Origin: Vreelandella stevensii S18214
GTDB lineage: Bacteria; Pseudomonadota; Gammaproteobacteria; Pseudomonadales; Halomonadaceae
Assembly: GCF_000275725.1 (NCBI RefSeq)
Contig: NZ_AJTS01000023.1
Span: 1 to 64,000 of the forward strand
Direction: 5' to 3'
Length of the DNA stretch: 64,000 nucleotides
The notes below the pieces were generated by a model. The model made no database searches and had not been told where the DNA came from. It worked only from the letters and a program-made list of their open reading frames with translations. The first letter of the stretch is position 1, and each line of letters begins with the position of its first letter. Below are positions 1 to 11,023 of the stretch, one piece after another. A program made the translations under genes and the position numbers.

Positions 1-633
1 GTAGGGTTTCCACATATCCATGCTGACGATCTCGACCTGGTGGCGCTCGGTCATGCTCATGAGGCGCCTCGTCACCGCGTCCTGCTGGCGACCGGGCAGC
101 AGGTCCAGTAGGGTACGCTCCTCCAGGTTGGTCAGGATGCAGCGGTAGCGGCGGTTCAGGTACAGCTCGTCGATCCCCAGGCAGCGGGGTGTCTCGAAGC
201 GATGCCAGGCTGCCAGGAACTCAGCCTTCTTCTTGAATATCTCGCGGACAGTCTTCTCGTCGAGGCCCGTGGTATCAGCCACGTAGGCGTAGGGGTGATT
301 GAAGGCTTCCTTCTCGACGTGGTTGTAAAGCCTCCGCGTCATGCGGTGATCGTCTACCATTTCCGGAAGAGCTGGCCGGAACGTCCTTCCACACGCCCGG
401 CAGGTGTAGCGGCGACGGACCACCCAGAGGGTGACCCGCCTTCCGTGGATGGGTAGGTCGCGATAGGCCACATCGCGCTTGCCGAACCTGACAAACTCAC
501 TCTCAACGCCGCATTCCTCGCAAGCTAGAGGCTCAGGAGCTTCGACCTGGTAGTGGAGATCATGCTCTTCCATCTTGGTGGCTAGGACGTGGTACTCGGG
601 AAGGTGCAGGATGTTGTCAGGCAAGCTGGTCAT
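1..633 (-). CDS. ISL3-family transposase, N-terminal 211 residues (cut by window edge)
   Basis: An open frame starts at ATG 633 and runs off the left edge without a stop. The N-terminal part has a zinc-ribbon-like pair, CEECG near residue 38 and CRACG near residue 77. A helix-turn-helix-like stretch (YVADTTGLDEKTVREIF) follows, then GIDELYL, which matches the first catalytic Asp region of ISL3 DDE transposases. VSMDMWKP at the edge matches the second Asp motif. That order (zinc ribbon, HTH, DDE) is the ISL3 plan. The gene lies directly beside the mer operon, so the IS may have carried or captured it. I could not recognise the terminal inverted repeat between 634 and 711. Whether the element is intact cannot be judged because its 3' half is outside the window. 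Confidence 0.85.
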   Translation of the reverse strand, partial: MTSLPDNILHLPEYHVLATKMEEHDLHYQVEAPEPLACEECGVESEFVRFGKRDVAYRDLPIHGRRVTLWVVRRRYTCRACGRTFRPALPEMVDDHRMTRRLYNHVEKEAFNHPYAYVADTTGLDEKTVREIFKKKAEFLAAWHRFETPRCLGIDELYLNRRYRCILTNLEERTLLDLLPGRQQDAVTRRLMSMTERHQVEIVSMDMWKPY

Positions 634-711
634 GCAAACTTTCCTTGTCGACATGGTCCATAGATGATTGCGACTCTTTGACCGCGTTGTTTTCTACGAA
701 CTGAAGGTGAT

Positions 712-1158
712 TTACTCCCTTGGGTCTTCTGCTTCTCTGAGCCCTTCATGCAATGACGCAATTAGCGGGCAAGTGATATTGCCTTGTTGTGCATGGCATC
801 GGTCGACCATTTCGCTCAGCACCTTCTCAATTCTTTCAAGCCTGTCGATCTTCTCGCGAACGTCCCCTAACTTGTGCTCTGCGAGAGCACTGGCTTCTTG
901 ACAGTGGGCGCCATCTTCCAGCCGAAGTAGGTCACTGATCTCATCCAGACTAAAGCCCAGCTGCTGCGCCGTTTTCACGAACGTCAACCTGTCGATATCG
1001 GCGGCACTATAGCGTCGAATACCTCCGGGAGGTCGTTCGGGCTCCGATAATAGCCCTCGTCGCTGGTAATAGCGGATTGTCTCGACATTGACGCCGGCCG
1101 CCTTGGCCAGGCCGCCAATGGTCATGGTGTCCGCCACTTTATCTGCATGTCTCTTCAT
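712..1158 (-). CDS. merR: Mercury-responsive MerR transcriptional regulator
   Basis: The 148-residue protein binds the mer operator and activates merTPA when it binds Hg(II), repressing otherwise. A winged helix-turn-helix sits at residues 13-50 (LTIG-like start, then [13 protein letters not shown]), followed by a long dimerisation helix. The three Hg-binding cysteines are C86, C121 and C130, with the spacing of Tn501 MerR (82/117/126) and an N-terminus four residues longer. The gene is divergent from merT and reads into the shared operator. ATG 1158 is used, since it gives the usual N-terminal length. ATG 1125 is a possible shorter start that would still keep the whole DNA-binding domain. 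Confidence 0.97.
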   Translation of the reverse strand: MKRHADKVADTMTIGGLAKAAGVNVETIRYYQRRGLLSEPERPPGGIRRYSAADIDRLTFVKTAQQLGFSLDEISDLLRLEDGAHCQEASALAEHKLGDVREKIDRLERIEKVLSEMVDRCHAQQGNITCPLIASLHEGLREAEDPRE

Positions 1159-1163
1159 GATGC

Positions 1164-1194
1164 TTGACTCCGTACCAAGCTACGGAAGTAACCT
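1164..1194 (+). promoter_or_regulatory. mer operator-promoter (MerR site, 19-bp spacer)
   Basis: The -35 TTGACT (1164-1169) and -10 TAACCT (1189-1194) are separated by 19 bp, the over-long spacer that MerR-family activators untwist. Within the spacer lies the dyad CCGTA-N6-TACGG (1170-1185), nearly identical to the Tn501 mer operator. It drives merTPA to the right and lies just upstream of the merR start, so it should also autoregulate merR. Confidence 0.93.
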
Positions 1195-1231
1195 TATCGT
1201 AGCTCCCCCCATCCCGAAAGGAGAATCGTCA

Positions 1232-1582
1232 ATGCGGACACCTAAAACGGGGCGAGGGCCCCTGGCCGCCGGAGGAGTCGCGGCCCTCCTGGCCTCGGCG
1301 TGTTGCCTCGGCCCGCTGGTTCTGATCACGCTGGGCGTTTCCGGCGCCTGGATCAGCAATCTGGCGTCGCTGGAGCCCTATCGCCCGCTCTTTATCGGCG
1401 TCGCGCTGGTGGCGATGCTCTTCGCCTGGCGTCGCGTCTTTCGGCCAGTGGAAAAGTGCCAGCCGGGAGAGGTGTGTGCCGTGCCACGGGTCAGGACGGG
1501 CTACAAGGCGATCTTCTGGCTCGTATCGCTGCTGGTGCTAATCGCCCTGGTATTCCCCTACGTCTTGCCCTTGTTCTATTAA
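1232..1582 (+). CDS. merT: Mercuric ion transporter MerT
   Basis: The protein is an inner-membrane carrier that passes Hg(II) from MerP to cytoplasmic MerA. ATG 1232 is chosen because AAAGGAGA (1217-1224) lies 7 nt upstream and gives 116 residues, the usual MerT length; the frame is open further upstream but crosses the promoter. Three hydrophobic segments are visible at about residues 12-36, 45-65 and 90-114. The first holds the vicinal Cys pair (SACCLGP) and the cytoplasmic loop holds a second pair (EKCQPGEVC), both typical Hg ligands. It lies 13 nt before merP in the same operon. Confidence 0.96.
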   Translation: MRTPKTGRGPLAAGGVAALLASACCLGPLVLITLGVSGAWISNLASLEPYRPLFIGVALVAMLFAWRRVFRPVEKCQPGEVCAVPRVRTGYKAIFWLVSLLVLIALVFPYVLPLFY

Positions 1583-1595
1583 AAGGAGATCTACC

Positions 1596-3304
<1,709 letters not shown>

Positions 3305-3319
3305 ACGATATGAGCGCGA

Positions 3320-3354
3320 CCGTGGTGCCACTGGGCGGCGGCACCACGGGTTTT
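3320..3354 (+). terminator. Rho-independent terminator after merA
   Basis: A perfect 10-bp inverted repeat, CCGTGGTGCC (3320-3329) and GGCACCACGG (3340-3349), has a 10-nt loop and is followed by GTTTTG. It ends the merTPA transcript, and may only attenuate it if the small gene just downstream is co-transcribed. Confidence 0.75.
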
Positions 3355-3385
3355 GGGCATGGACACCACAGGGAGCCCTGTCACG

Positions 3386-3520
3386 ATGAACACGACACTA
3401 CCAGATTGCGGGATGATGGGGGCGATGGGCTGGATAATGCCAGTGATCGGAATTGCCCTACTATTGCTACTGGTCCTGGGCATCGCCTGTTTGGTGAAGT
3501 ATCTGCTCTCTAGCAAGTGA
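3386..3520 (+). CDS. Small single-span membrane protein downstream of merA
   Basis: The frame encodes 44 residues: a short Met/Cys-containing N-terminus (LPDCGMMGAMGWIMP), one strongly hydrophobic segment (about residues 17-37) and a basic C-terminus. GGGAG at 3371-3375 is a plausible ribosome-binding site, 10 nt from ATG 3386. It lies beyond the merA terminator on the same strand. Small Met-rich membrane proteins are common in metal-resistance clusters, but it is not MerE, MerF or MerC by sequence and no function is assigned. Confidence 0.55.
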   Translation: MNTTLPDCGMMGAMGWIMPVIGIALLLLLVLGIACLVKYLLSSK

Positions 3521-3539
3521 GCGTACTCAGCGAGCCATC

Positions 3540-3609
3540 AACCAGCTAATCCGTTGTGGGTTGAGTTTGTCGGCCACCTTTCGCTCTCGCATACCAACCA
3601 GATAATCCG
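3540..3609. repeat. Imperfect 14-bp direct repeat flanking the end of the mer segment
   Basis: AACCAGCTAATCCG (3540-3553) and AACCAGATAATCCG (3596-3609) differ at one position. They lie between the accessory mer segment and the core gene metZ and may mark an insertion boundary. This is weak evidence on its own. Confidence 0.3.
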
Positions 3610-3618
3610 GATACCCAT

Positions 3619-3641
3619 AAAAAACCGGCCTCATGGCCGGT
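3619..3641 (-). terminator. Terminator of metZ
   Basis: A 7-bp stem, ACCGGCC (3624-3630) and GGCCGGT (3635-3641), has a TCAT loop. Read on the minus strand it is followed by a run of T residues (A-tract at 3619-3624). It lies 17 nt after the metZ stop. Confidence 0.85.
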
Positions 3642-3657
3642 CAGTCGTCATGGTACT

Positions 3658-4857
3658 TCAACGAGCAGCCAGCGCATCCAGGCCACGCGCCAGGTCACGC
3701 TGGATATCCGCCTGACTTTCGAGCCCGACAGCTACCCGAATCAAACCCGGCGCAATACCTGCGGCGGCCTTTTGTTCCTCGGAAAGACGCCCGTGGGTCG
3801 TGGTGGCCGGGTGGGTGATGGTGGTTTTGACATCGCCCAGATTGCCGGTAATCGACAGCATGCGCGTAGCGTCGATCACCTGCCAGGCGCCCTCTTGTCC
3901 ACCCAGCACCTCGAACCCCAGCACGGCCCCAAAGCCCTGCTGCTGGCGCTTGGCCAACGCGTGCTGAGGGTGTGCTTCCAGACCGCTGTAATACACCCGA
4001 CTGACGGCGGGGTGCTGGTCGAGCCAGCGGGCCAGGCTCAAGGCGTTCTCGCAGTGGGCCCTCATGCGCAGCGACAGGGTCTCGAGCCCCTTGGTGAAGA
4101 TCCACGCGTTGAACGGACTCAGGCAGGGGCCGCAGGTCCGCACGACGCCAAACACCTCTTCCAGCAGGTCATGACGCCCTACCACCGCGCCACCCACGGC
4201 GCGCCCTTGGCCATCCAGATACTTGGTGGCCGAGTGGATCACCAGATCGGCCCCCAGTGCCAGCGGCTGTTGCAGGGCAGGCGTAAGGAAACAGTTATCG
4301 ATGGCCAGCAAGGCCCCGCTGCGCTTCGCCAACGCTGCCAGGGCCGGAATATCGGCCACTTCGGAGAGCGGATTGGACGGCGTTTCGGCAAACATCAGCC
4401 GAGTTGCGGGCGTCACCGCGGCTTCCCAGGCTGCCAGATTGGAAAGCTCCACATAGCGCGTGGTAATACCAAACTTGCCCAGATACTTGTCGAACAGGCT
4501 GACCGTAGAGCCAAACAGCGAACGCGAGGCGACGATCTCATCCCCTGCCGACAGCAGTGCCAGGGCAGTCGAAAGAATGGCGGCCATGCCAGAGCTGGTG
4601 GCGACGCAGCGCTCACCACCTTCCAGGGCCGCCAGTCGGCGCTCGAAGGTGTGTACCGTCGGATTGGTGAAACGCGAGTAGACGTTACCCGGCTCTTGAC
4701 CACCGAACTTACGGGCAGCTTCGGCAGCACTCTCGTAAACAAAGCTCGAGGTGGGAAAAATCGGCTCGGCATGCTCCTGCTCAAACGTGCGGTGATGCCC
4801 CGCGCGAATGGCGAGCGTTTCGAGCGACCACTCCTCCTGGTGATGATCATCGTGCAT
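3658..4857 (-). CDS. metZ: O-succinylhomoserine sulfhydrylase
   Basis: This PLP enzyme of the Cys/Met metabolism family forms homocysteine from O-succinylhomoserine and sulfide (direct sulfhydrylation). YSRFTNPT (60-67), AIDN (D187) and the PLP lysine in HSATKYLDGQGR (K212) are visible. The protein has 399 residues from ATG 4857, chosen for AGAGGG about 7 nt upstream; an open extension to 4902 begins only with TTG. It follows purF by 89 bp on the same strand, an order typical of Pseudomonas-like genomes where metZ ends the purF cluster. A cystathionine gamma-synthase role is possible in principle, but context favours MetZ. Confidence 0.93.
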   Translation of the reverse strand: MHDDHHQEEWSLETLAIRAGHHRTFEQEHAEPIFPTSSFVYESAAEAARKFGGQEPGNVYSRFTNPTVHTFERRLAALEGGERCVATSSGMAAILSTALALLSAGDEIVASRSLFGSTVSLFDKYLGKFGITTRYVELSNLAAWEAAVTPATRLMFAETPSNPLSEVADIPALAALAKRSGALLAIDNCFLTPALQQPLALGADLVIHSATKYLDGQGRAVGGAVVGRHDLLEEVFGVVRTCGPCLSPFNAWIFTKGLETLSLRMRAHCENALSLARWLDQHPAVSRVYYSGLEAHPQHALAKRQQQGFGAVLGFEVLGGQEGAWQVIDATRMLSITGNLGDVKTTITHPATTTHGRLSEEQKAAAGIAPGLIRVAVGLESQADIQRDLARGLDALAAR

Positions 4858-4946
4858 GGCAGCGCCCTCTTTTCCAAAACGTCCAGCTTCCATAACGCTC
4901 AATCCACTGGCAACTCCCCCGAGGAAAGTTGCCAGCGTATTCGCGC

Positions 4947-6467
4947 TCAGTCGTCCAGGTCATCGTCCTGATTGTGCATGTCAACCAGCGCATGGTCACC
5001 CGCGCTATTGTCCTTGGCCGCATCGTTACGGCTAGCCTCCAGTACCGCCAGGTAAGCCTCGTCGATATCGCCGGTAACATAGTTGCCATCGAACACCGAG
5101 CAGTCGAAGGATTCCATCTCGGGGTTGACCTCGCGGCAGGCGCTCTTCAGGTCTTCCAGATCCTGATAGAAGATGCGGTCGGCGCCAATCAGCTGGCCGA
5201 CTTCCTCTTCCGTGCGGCCATGAGCAATCAACTCGGTGGCCGCGGGCATGTCGATGCCGTAGACGTTGGGGTAGCGAACCGGGGGCGCCGCCGAGGCGAA
5301 ATAGACCTTCCGGGCACCGGCATCCCGGGCCATCTGGATGATCTGCTTGCAGGTGGTGCCGCGCACGATGGAGTCATCCACCAGCAGTACGTTCTTGCCC
5401 TTGAACTCGACATCGATGGCATTCAGCTTCTGGCGCACCGATTTCTTGCGCTGGGTCTGCCCTGGCATGATGAAGGTACGGCCAATGTAGCGGTTCTTCA
5501 TGAAGCCTTCGCGGTAGGTGACGCCAAGGTGCTGGGCCATCTCCAGTGCCGAGGTACGCGAAGTGTCCGGAATCGGAATCACCACATCGATATCGTGGTC
5601 GGGCCACTCGCTCATGATACGGTCGCCCAGCTTACGGCCCATCTGCATGCGCGTGCCGTAGACATAAGCACCATCCAGAATGGAGTCGGGGCGCGCCAGA
5701 TAGACGTGCTCGAAGATACACGGATACAGCTCGGGGCGGTCAGCACATACCTGGGTATGAATCTGGCCCTGCATGTCGACGAAGATGGCCTCACCCGGCG
5801 CCAGGTCACGCTCCAGTTCGAAACCACCCACGTCCAGCGCCACCGACTCGGAAGCGATCATCACTTCCTGGCCGTTGGGGTCCTGGCGCGTGCCGAACAC
5901 CACCGGGCGAATGCCGTGGGGATCACGGAAAGCGACCATACCGAACCCGTTGATGATCGCCACGGCCGCGTAGCCACCCTTGCAGCGACGATGCACGCGA
6001 CGCACCGCATCGAAGATGTCCTCGGCTTCCAGGTGAAGGCCTTGTTTGCCCAGCTCGTGGGCGAAGACGTTGAGCAGCACTTCGGAGTCTGAGCTGGTAT
6101 TGATATGGCGCAGGTCCGTGGAGAACAGCTCCTGCTTCAACTGCTCGGAGTTGGTCAGGTTGCCGTTGTGGGCCAGCGCAATGCCGTAGGGAGAGTTGAC
6201 GTAGAACGGCTGAGACTCGGCCTCACTGGAGGAGCCCGCCGTGGGGTAGCGCACGTGGCCAATGCCCAGGTTGCCTTTCAGGCGCGCCATGTGGCGAGTA
6301 TGGAAAACGTCACGGACCAGGCCGTTACTCTTGCGCAGTAGGAAGCGTCCCTCGCTCCAGGTCATCATGCCGGCAGCGTCCTGGCCGCGATGCTGAAGTA
6401 CGGTCAGGGCATCGTAGATTCCCTGATTTACCGCCTGCTTGGCCAGAAGGCCCACTATACCGCACAT
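4947..6467 (-). CDS. purF: Amidophosphoribosyltransferase
   Basis: The enzyme catalyses the first committed step of de novo purine synthesis, converting PRPP and glutamine to 5-phosphoribosylamine. MCGIVG at the N-terminus places the glutaminase nucleophile at Cys2, exposed after Met removal. An N-terminal Ntn amidotransferase domain (to about 230) is followed by a phosphoribosyltransferase domain with [13 protein letters not shown] at 360-372. The 506 residues match E. coli PurF. The protein ends in an acidic tail (NQDDDLDD). It lies 104 bp after cvpA, with a strong hairpin in the gap. Confidence 0.98.
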   Translation of the reverse strand: MCGIVGLLAKQAVNQGIYDALTVLQHRGQDAAGMMTWSEGRFLLRKSNGLVRDVFHTRHMARLKGNLGIGHVRYPTAGSSSEAESQPFYVNSPYGIALAHNGNLTNSEQLKQELFSTDLRHINTSSDSEVLLNVFAHELGKQGLHLEAEDIFDAVRRVHRRCKGGYAAVAIINGFGMVAFRDPHGIRPVVFGTRQDPNGQEVMIASESVALDVGGFELERDLAPGEAIFVDMQGQIHTQVCADRPELYPCIFEHVYLARPDSILDGAYVYGTRMQMGRKLGDRIMSEWPDHDIDVVIPIPDTSRTSALEMAQHLGVTYREGFMKNRYIGRTFIMPGQTQRKKSVRQKLNAIDVEFKGKNVLLVDDSIVRGTTCKQIIQMARDAGARKVYFASAAPPVRYPNVYGIDMPAATELIAHGRTEEEVGQLIGADRIFYQDLEDLKSACREVNPEMESFDCSVFDGNYVTGDIDEAYLAVLEASRNDAAKDNSAGDHALVDMHNQDDDLDD

Positions 6468-6530
6468 TCCAGTTACCTCGCTTTAGTACCACGGCTTGCT
6501 GGTGCAAACCCGTATGATCATCCAACTTAC

Positions 6531-6557
6531 TCGTGCCGCTGCCAGACAGCGGCACGA
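6531..6557 (-). promoter_or_regulatory. Perfect 11-bp hairpin in the cvpA-purF gap
   Basis: TCGTGCCGCTG (6531-6541) and CAGCGGCACGA (6547-6557) are exact complements around a 5-nt loop. No T-run follows on either strand, so it is not a canonical intrinsic terminator. In the cvpA-to-purF transcript it would form a stable stem about 60 nt before purF. It could be a processing site, a partial terminator or a protein-binding dyad. Confidence 0.55.
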
Positions 6558-6571
6558 CATCCACCGCTCGG

Positions 6572-7120
6572 CTATTGCTGAACGGGTACGCGCAATTCGG
6601 GGAGCGAGACATCGCGCAGCGACGCCGGTGGCGTCGGCAGCTCACGCTCCCACTGGTCCAGTTGGCTCACGGCCCAGTCCCGCAACTCGATGAAGGTGGG
6701 GCGCAGTGAGGCTTCCTGCCATGCCTGAAGGTCTGCCAACGGTGTCAAGGTGATCAGCACGGTTACCACCAGCAGGATGACCGCGCCACGGGCAAGCCCG
6801 AACGCAGCGCCCGCAAAACGGTTCAACAGCCCCATGCCCACCCACTCCACGGCGGCGTGAACGACACGTATCACGATGCCGCACAGCAGAATCACCGCAA
6901 AGATGACCAGCGCAAAGGCCAGCACCAGGCGAGCATCGAAACTCTCGATGAAGCCAGCCATCAGCTCGGCCACCGGCTCGGCCAGCACCCGCGCCACCAT
7001 CAGCGCGACGAGCCAGGCAGCCAGCCCCAGTGATTCACGCACGAAGCCCCGTACGAAGCCTGCCAGCATCGATAGCGCCAGCACGGCCAGAAAAACGGCA
7101 TCAATCCATGTCAGCGCCAT
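6572..7120 (-). CDS. cvpA: CvpA family inner-membrane protein (colicin V production homologue)
   Basis: The protein has 182 residues with four hydrophobic segments (about 8-26, 30-50, 64-88, 104-126) and a polar C-terminal tail. The motif GFVRGFVRESLGLAAW near the N-terminus is typical of CvpA. The family is linked to envelope homeostasis and colicin V secretion, and its biochemical role is unsettled. It starts 2 bp after the dedD stop and precedes purF, the same order as in E. coli and Pseudomonas. Confidence 0.92.
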   Translation of the reverse strand: MALTWIDAVFLAVLALSMLAGFVRGFVRESLGLAAWLVALMVARVLAEPVAELMAGFIESFDARLVLAFALVIFAVILLCGIVIRVVHAAVEWVGMGLLNRFAGAAFGLARGAVILLVVTVLITLTPLADLQAWQEASLRPTFIELRDWAVSQLDQWERELPTPPASLRDVSLPELRVPVQQ

Positions 7121-7122
7121 GA

Positions 7123-7809
7123 TCAGTCTCTTACCCGCACCAGCAGGCCTTGAACATTGGCGCGCTCTTTCACCAGCGCCAACGCCGCCTCGCCATCTTC
7201 CGAAGAGCCGTACGGGCCCACCAGCACGGTGGTGAGGTTGTTGTCACGCGGGCGCTGGAAAACGCGGAAACCTTGATTGGTGAGTTGGTCGCTAATTCGC
7301 TGGGCATTGGCGGCATCGCCAAAACTGCCTACCTGAACGGCCCATTCGCCCTGCTGCTGCGCCTGGGGAGCAGAACCATTGCTGCTGCCGCTGCTACTAC
7401 CGCTGCCTCGGTTCTGGTTGGCGGCCACCAGCTCGGCAATCGGGTCATTGGCGGGAGCGGGCGTCGGTTCGCTGCGCGGCGCTTCGGCGGGTGCCGCTGG
7501 CGGAGGCGTTTCAGCGGGCGCACTGGCAACGGCCTCGGTCTGCGGTTCCAGCGGCACAACCTCGATGGGCTCGTCCACTACCTCGGCATTCTCCAGCGGC
7601 TCGAGGGGAGACGGCGCGTTGATGGAAGCAGGCATCTCGGGCACAGGAACGTCCTGACGCACCACATTCACCGGCTGTTCGATCACGAAGGTGGGCTGCG
7701 GACGCTCCTCCCGGGGAGCCGGGTCACTCATCAACCACGGCACGATGATCGCCAGCACGGCCAGCAGAATCACGAGACCGCTAATGCGTTCCGTTTTACC
7801 GTATTTCAT
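7123..7809 (-). CDS. dedD: SPOR-domain cell-division protein DedD
   Basis: The protein has 228 residues: a short cytoplasmic N-terminus, one membrane span (ISGLVILLAVLAIIVPWLM, about 9-27), a long Pro/Ala/Glu-rich periplasmic linker, a Gly/Ser/Asn/Gln low-complexity stretch, and a C-terminal SPOR domain beginning at GEWAVQVGSF. SPOR domains bind denuded peptidoglycan at the division septum. ATG 7809 is chosen because GGGAGAGGG lies just upstream; the open extension to 7971 overlaps folC and has no site. It is 17 bp after folC. Confidence 0.92.
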   Translation of the reverse strand: MKYGKTERISGLVILLAVLAIIVPWLMSDPAPREERPQPTFVIEQPVNVVRQDVPVPEMPASINAPSPLEPLENAEVVDEPIEVVPLEPQTEAVASAPAETPPPAAPAEAPRSEPTPAPANDPIAELVAANQNRGSGSSSGSSNGSAPQAQQQGEWAVQVGSFGDAANAQRISDQLTNQGFRVFQRPRDNNLTTVLVGPYGSSEDGEAALALVKERANVQGLLVRVRD

Positions 7810-7826
7810 ATCCCTCTCCCTCCAGC

Positions 7827-9122
7827 TTAACGTGCCTGCGGCGATGCTTGAGGCAGTGGCATCGCCAGTAGCGCTGCCACGGTAAAGAATGACCCCGTTG
7901 CCAATACCCGATCCTCTGGCGTCAGCCGTTGAGCCAGCCACTCTGCCCCGGCCTCGGGGGAATCGGCGCAATGATACACGCGCCCGCCCAGCGACGTAAT
8001 ACGCTCGGCAAGCTCGCTGGCCGAGCGGCCACGTTCGCCTTCCAGGCTGACGCAGACCCAGTCACGGATACGCGGCAACAGTGCCTCGATCACACCGTCG
8101 GCATCCTTGTCATTGAGCATGCCCAGCAGCCCCCACTGGCGACCACCGGCAGGCGGCGCGGGAAGCCTGCGCGCCAGATAGCTGGCCGCATGCGGATTAT
8201 GCCCCACGTCCAGGCACCACTGCCCGCTCCACTGCAGGCGCCCCGGCAGCGTCACGCCAGCCAGCGCTTCACTGACCGGCCGCACCTTCAACGGCACACC
8301 TGCCAGCGCCAGCGCCTGCAGCGCCGTGGCCGCATTGTCGATGGGCAAGCCCGGGTCTGGCAGCGCGTCAAGGGAAAGAGTATCCCCTTCACGGTTGAGC
8401 CCATGCCAGCACCAGGGCGTGCCTGGCGGCTCGTCACCCGCGCTATGGCTGAAACCCACGCCCAGCACGTAGCTGGGCGCAGCCACCGCAATGGCCGTGT
8501 CCAGCACGCTCGTGGGCAGCGTCAAGCTTCCCAGCACGGCGGGTTTCAGGGGGCGAAAGATACCTGCTTTTTCGCGCCCGATCTGAGCCAGATCGGTCCC
8601 CAGGAAATTGGCATGATCCTGCGCGATGGTAGTCACGATGGCCACATCGGCATCGATGATGTTGACGGCATCCAGCCGCCCGCCCAGCCCTACCTCCAAT
8701 ACCGCCAGATCCAGCTCGGCATTGGCCAGGCACCAGAGCGCACACAGCGTGCCCGCCTCGAAGTAGGTCAGACTGATGGCGGGCGCTTCCAGGCGAGCAT
8801 CCTCCACCTGAATGAAGCCTTCGACCAGGGTTTGGTCACTGGCTTCGCGCCCTTCCAGCGTGACCCGCTCGTTATAGCGCAGCAGATGAGGAGACGTGTA
8901 GGTACCGGTGCGCAGGCCATGCGCCCGCGCCACCGCATCGATCATGGCAAGGGTCGAGCCCTTGCCATTGGTGCCTGCCACGGTAATCACCTGGCGAGCC
9001 AGGGGGCGGTCCATCAGTCCCATACGCCGGGCCACCTGCGACACCCGCTCCAGGCCCATGTCGATGCCTACCGGGTGCAGCGTCTCAAGATGATTCAGCC
9101 ATTCGGCTAACGTGCTAGGCAT
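7827..9122 (-). CDS. folC: Dihydrofolate synthase / folylpolyglutamate synthase
   Basis: This Mur-ligase-type enzyme adds glutamate to dihydropteroate and folates. The P-loop [10 protein letters not shown] and the following [12 protein letters not shown] are diagnostic. ATG 9122 gives 431 residues, the normal FolC length, and overlaps the accD stop by 8 bp (ATGCCTAG), implying coupling. ATG 9137 would add five residues. The accD-folC-dedD-cvpA order is conserved in gammaproteobacteria. Confidence 0.95.
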   Translation of the reverse strand: MPSTLAEWLNHLETLHPVGIDMGLERVSQVARRMGLMDRPLARQVITVAGTNGKGSTLAMIDAVARAHGLRTGTYTSPHLLRYNERVTLEGREASDQTLVEGFIQVEDARLEAPAISLTYFEAGTLCALWCLANAELDLAVLEVGLGGRLDAVNIIDADVAIVTTIAQDHANFLGTDLAQIGREKAGIFRPLKPAVLGSLTLPTSVLDTAIAVAAPSYVLGVGFSHSAGDEPPGTPWCWHGLNREGDTLSLDALPDPGLPIDNAATALQALALAGVPLKVRPVSEALAGVTLPGRLQWSGQWCLDVGHNPHAASYLARRLPAPPAGGRQWGLLGMLNDKDADGVIEALLPRIRDWVCVSLEGERGRSASELAERITSLGGRVYHCADSPEAGAEWLAQRLTPEDRVLATGSFFTVAALLAMPLPQASPQAR

Positions 9123-10116
9123 TGCGCGACGCGTCATCGCTCGCAGGCTGGGCAGGCTCTGCCTGAGCACTGCTCTCTGCAGCATCCGCCAATGCGGCTT
9201 CTTCCACCACAGGTTCGGTGATTTCACCTTCGACCACCGGTTCAGCGCTGGTTTCCACGGCGGGCTGATGGGTCAGCTTGCGCAGCACACCACCGACACG
9301 CGCACGCATGTCATGACGATGTACGATCATGTCGACCGTGCCGTGTTCGAGCAGAAACTCGCTGCGCTGGAAACCTTCCGGCAGGGTTTCGCGCACGGTC
9401 TGCTCGATGACCCGAGGGCCTGCAAAACCGATCAGTGCGTTGGGTTCGGCAATGTTCAGGTCACCCAGCATGGCCAGCGACGCGGAAACGCCACCAAACA
9501 CCGGGTCGGTCAGCACGGAAATATAGGGGACACCCGCCTGTTTGAGCTTCTCCAGGGCTGCCGAGGTCTTGGCCATCTGCATCAGCGAGAACAGCGCTTC
9601 CTGCATCCGCGCGCCACCCGAGGCAGCAAAGCAGATCAGCGGAATACCCTCGTCCAGCGCAATGGTGGCCGCGCGGACGAACTTCTCACCGACTACGGCC
9701 CCCATGGAGCCGCCCATGAAGGTGAACTCGAAGGCCACGGCCACGACCGGCAGGCCATCCAGCTCGCCACGCATGGCAACCAGCGCGTCTTTTTCACCGG
9801 TCTCTTTCTGGGCAGCCGTCAGGCGGTCCTTGTACTTCTTGGAGTCGCGGAATTTGAGGCGGTCATTGGGCTCGATCTCGGCCCCCACCTCTTCGCGCCC
9901 CTGCTTGTCCAGGAACCAGTCAAGGCGCTTGCGGGCGGTCAGACGCAAGTGGTGGTCACACTTGGGGCAGACGCTGTGGTGCTTTTCCAGCTCCGGCAGG
10001 TACAGCACCGCCTCGCATTTGGGACATTTACGCCAGAGGCCATCGGGCACGCTGGCACGACGGTCCTTCCGCTGGATACGCCCCATGGAGGGCACGATCT
10101 TGTCTAACCAGCTCAT
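9115..10116 (-). CDS. accD: Acetyl-CoA carboxylase carboxyltransferase beta subunit
   Basis: This is the beta half of the carboxyltransferase that makes malonyl-CoA with AccA. The N-terminal four-Cys zinc finger (C31, C34, C50, C53) and the crotonase-like core ([21 protein letters not shown]) are clear. The 333 residues exceed E. coli AccD by about 30 because of an Ala/Glu/Pro-rich C-terminal tail that looks disordered. The gene lies between trpA (95 bp upstream) and folC (8-bp overlap). Confidence 0.97.
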   Translation of the reverse strand: MSWLDKIVPSMGRIQRKDRRASVPDGLWRKCPKCEAVLYLPELEKHHSVCPKCDHHLRLTARKRLDWFLDKQGREEVGAEIEPNDRLKFRDSKKYKDRLTAAQKETGEKDALVAMRGELDGLPVVAVAFEFTFMGGSMGAVVGEKFVRAATIALDEGIPLICFAASGGARMQEALFSLMQMAKTSAALEKLKQAGVPYISVLTDPVFGGVSASLAMLGDLNIAEPNALIGFAGPRVIEQTVRETLPEGFQRSEFLLEHGTVDMIVHRHDMRARVGGVLRKLTHQPAVETSAEPVVEGEITEPVVEEAALADAAESSAQAEPAQPASDDASRNA

Positions 10117-10211
10117 ATCAAAAAGGCTTCCGTATACGTCAACGCTTGGTCAAGCCAAGCTTGATGAGTGTCGTCAATTCAAGATTCAGTGTAGACGATG
10201 AGAGGACGCAC

Positions 10212-11015
10212 TCAGGCGTCCATGGCGGTCCGCATCTCAGCCAACACGCTCTTCAACTGTCCGGTGATGGTTTCAGGGGCATCCACGCTGTCCGCAATGC
10301 GGTTGACCAGCGCGCTGCCGACGATCACGCCATCGGCGACTTTCGCCACCTCGGCGGCCGTCACCCCATCGCGAATACCGAACCCAACGCACAGCGGCAA
10401 ATCGGTCATGTCACGCAGCGGCGCCAGGTGTTCAGCGACATCGGCTGCGTTCAATGTGGCCGCCCCGGTCACGCCTTTGAGCGACACATAGTAAAGATAC
10501 CCCTCACCGTGGGCGCATATTGTAGCGGCACGGGCATGGGAAGTGGTAGGCGCAACCAGGAAAATCGCTGCCAAGCCGCGCGCTTTGAGCAGCGGGCCGA
10601 ACTCGTCCGCCTCTTCCGGCGGCATGTCCACCACCAGCACGCCGTCCACACCGACGCTGGCGGCTTTATCGGCAAAGGCCGTGTAACCGATGCGTTCGAT
10701 AGGATTCAGGTAGCCCATCAGCACGATGGGGGTCTGGGTATCGGTCTGGCGAAACTCGGCCACCATGTCCAGCAGGTCCACCAGCCGGGTGCCCTGTTTC
10801 AGAGCCCGCTCGCAGGCCTTCTGGATGACCGGGCCATCCGCCATCGGGTCGGAGAACGGCACGCCAAGCTCGATCACATCGGCCCCGGCATCCACCAGGG
10901 CGTGCATGAAGCCTACCGTGTACTGGGGCGCAGGGTCCCCGGCGGTGATGTAAGGGATCAGAGCCTTGCGGCCTTGCTGCTTCAATTCGGAAAAACGCTG
11001 GTCGATTCGATTCAT
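10212..11015 (-). CDS. trpA: Tryptophan synthase alpha subunit
   Basis: The subunit cleaves indole-3-glycerol phosphate to indole and glyceraldehyde-3-phosphate. Catalytic E49 and D60 lie in [16 protein letters not shown], and phosphate-binding glycines ([15 protein letters not shown]) follow in the TIM barrel. The 267 residues match E. coli. It starts 8 bp after trpB, so the two subunits are co-translated. Confidence 0.98.
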   Translation of the reverse strand: MNRIDQRFSELKQQGRKALIPYITAGDPAPQYTVGFMHALVDAGADVIELGVPFSDPMADGPVIQKACERALKQGTRLVDLLDMVAEFRQTDTQTPIVLMGYLNPIERIGYTAFADKAASVGVDGVLVVDMPPEEADEFGPLLKARGLAAIFLVAPTTSHARAATICAHGEGYLYYVSLKGVTGAATLNAADVAEHLAPLRDMTDLPLCVGFGIRDGVTAAEVAKVADGVIVGSALVNRIADSVDAPETITGQLKSVLAEMRTAMDA

Positions 11016-11023
11016 GCTAGCCC

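Noticed and set aside
634-711. The ISL3 terminal inverted repeat
   Set aside because: No sequence could be matched with its partner end, which is outside the window.
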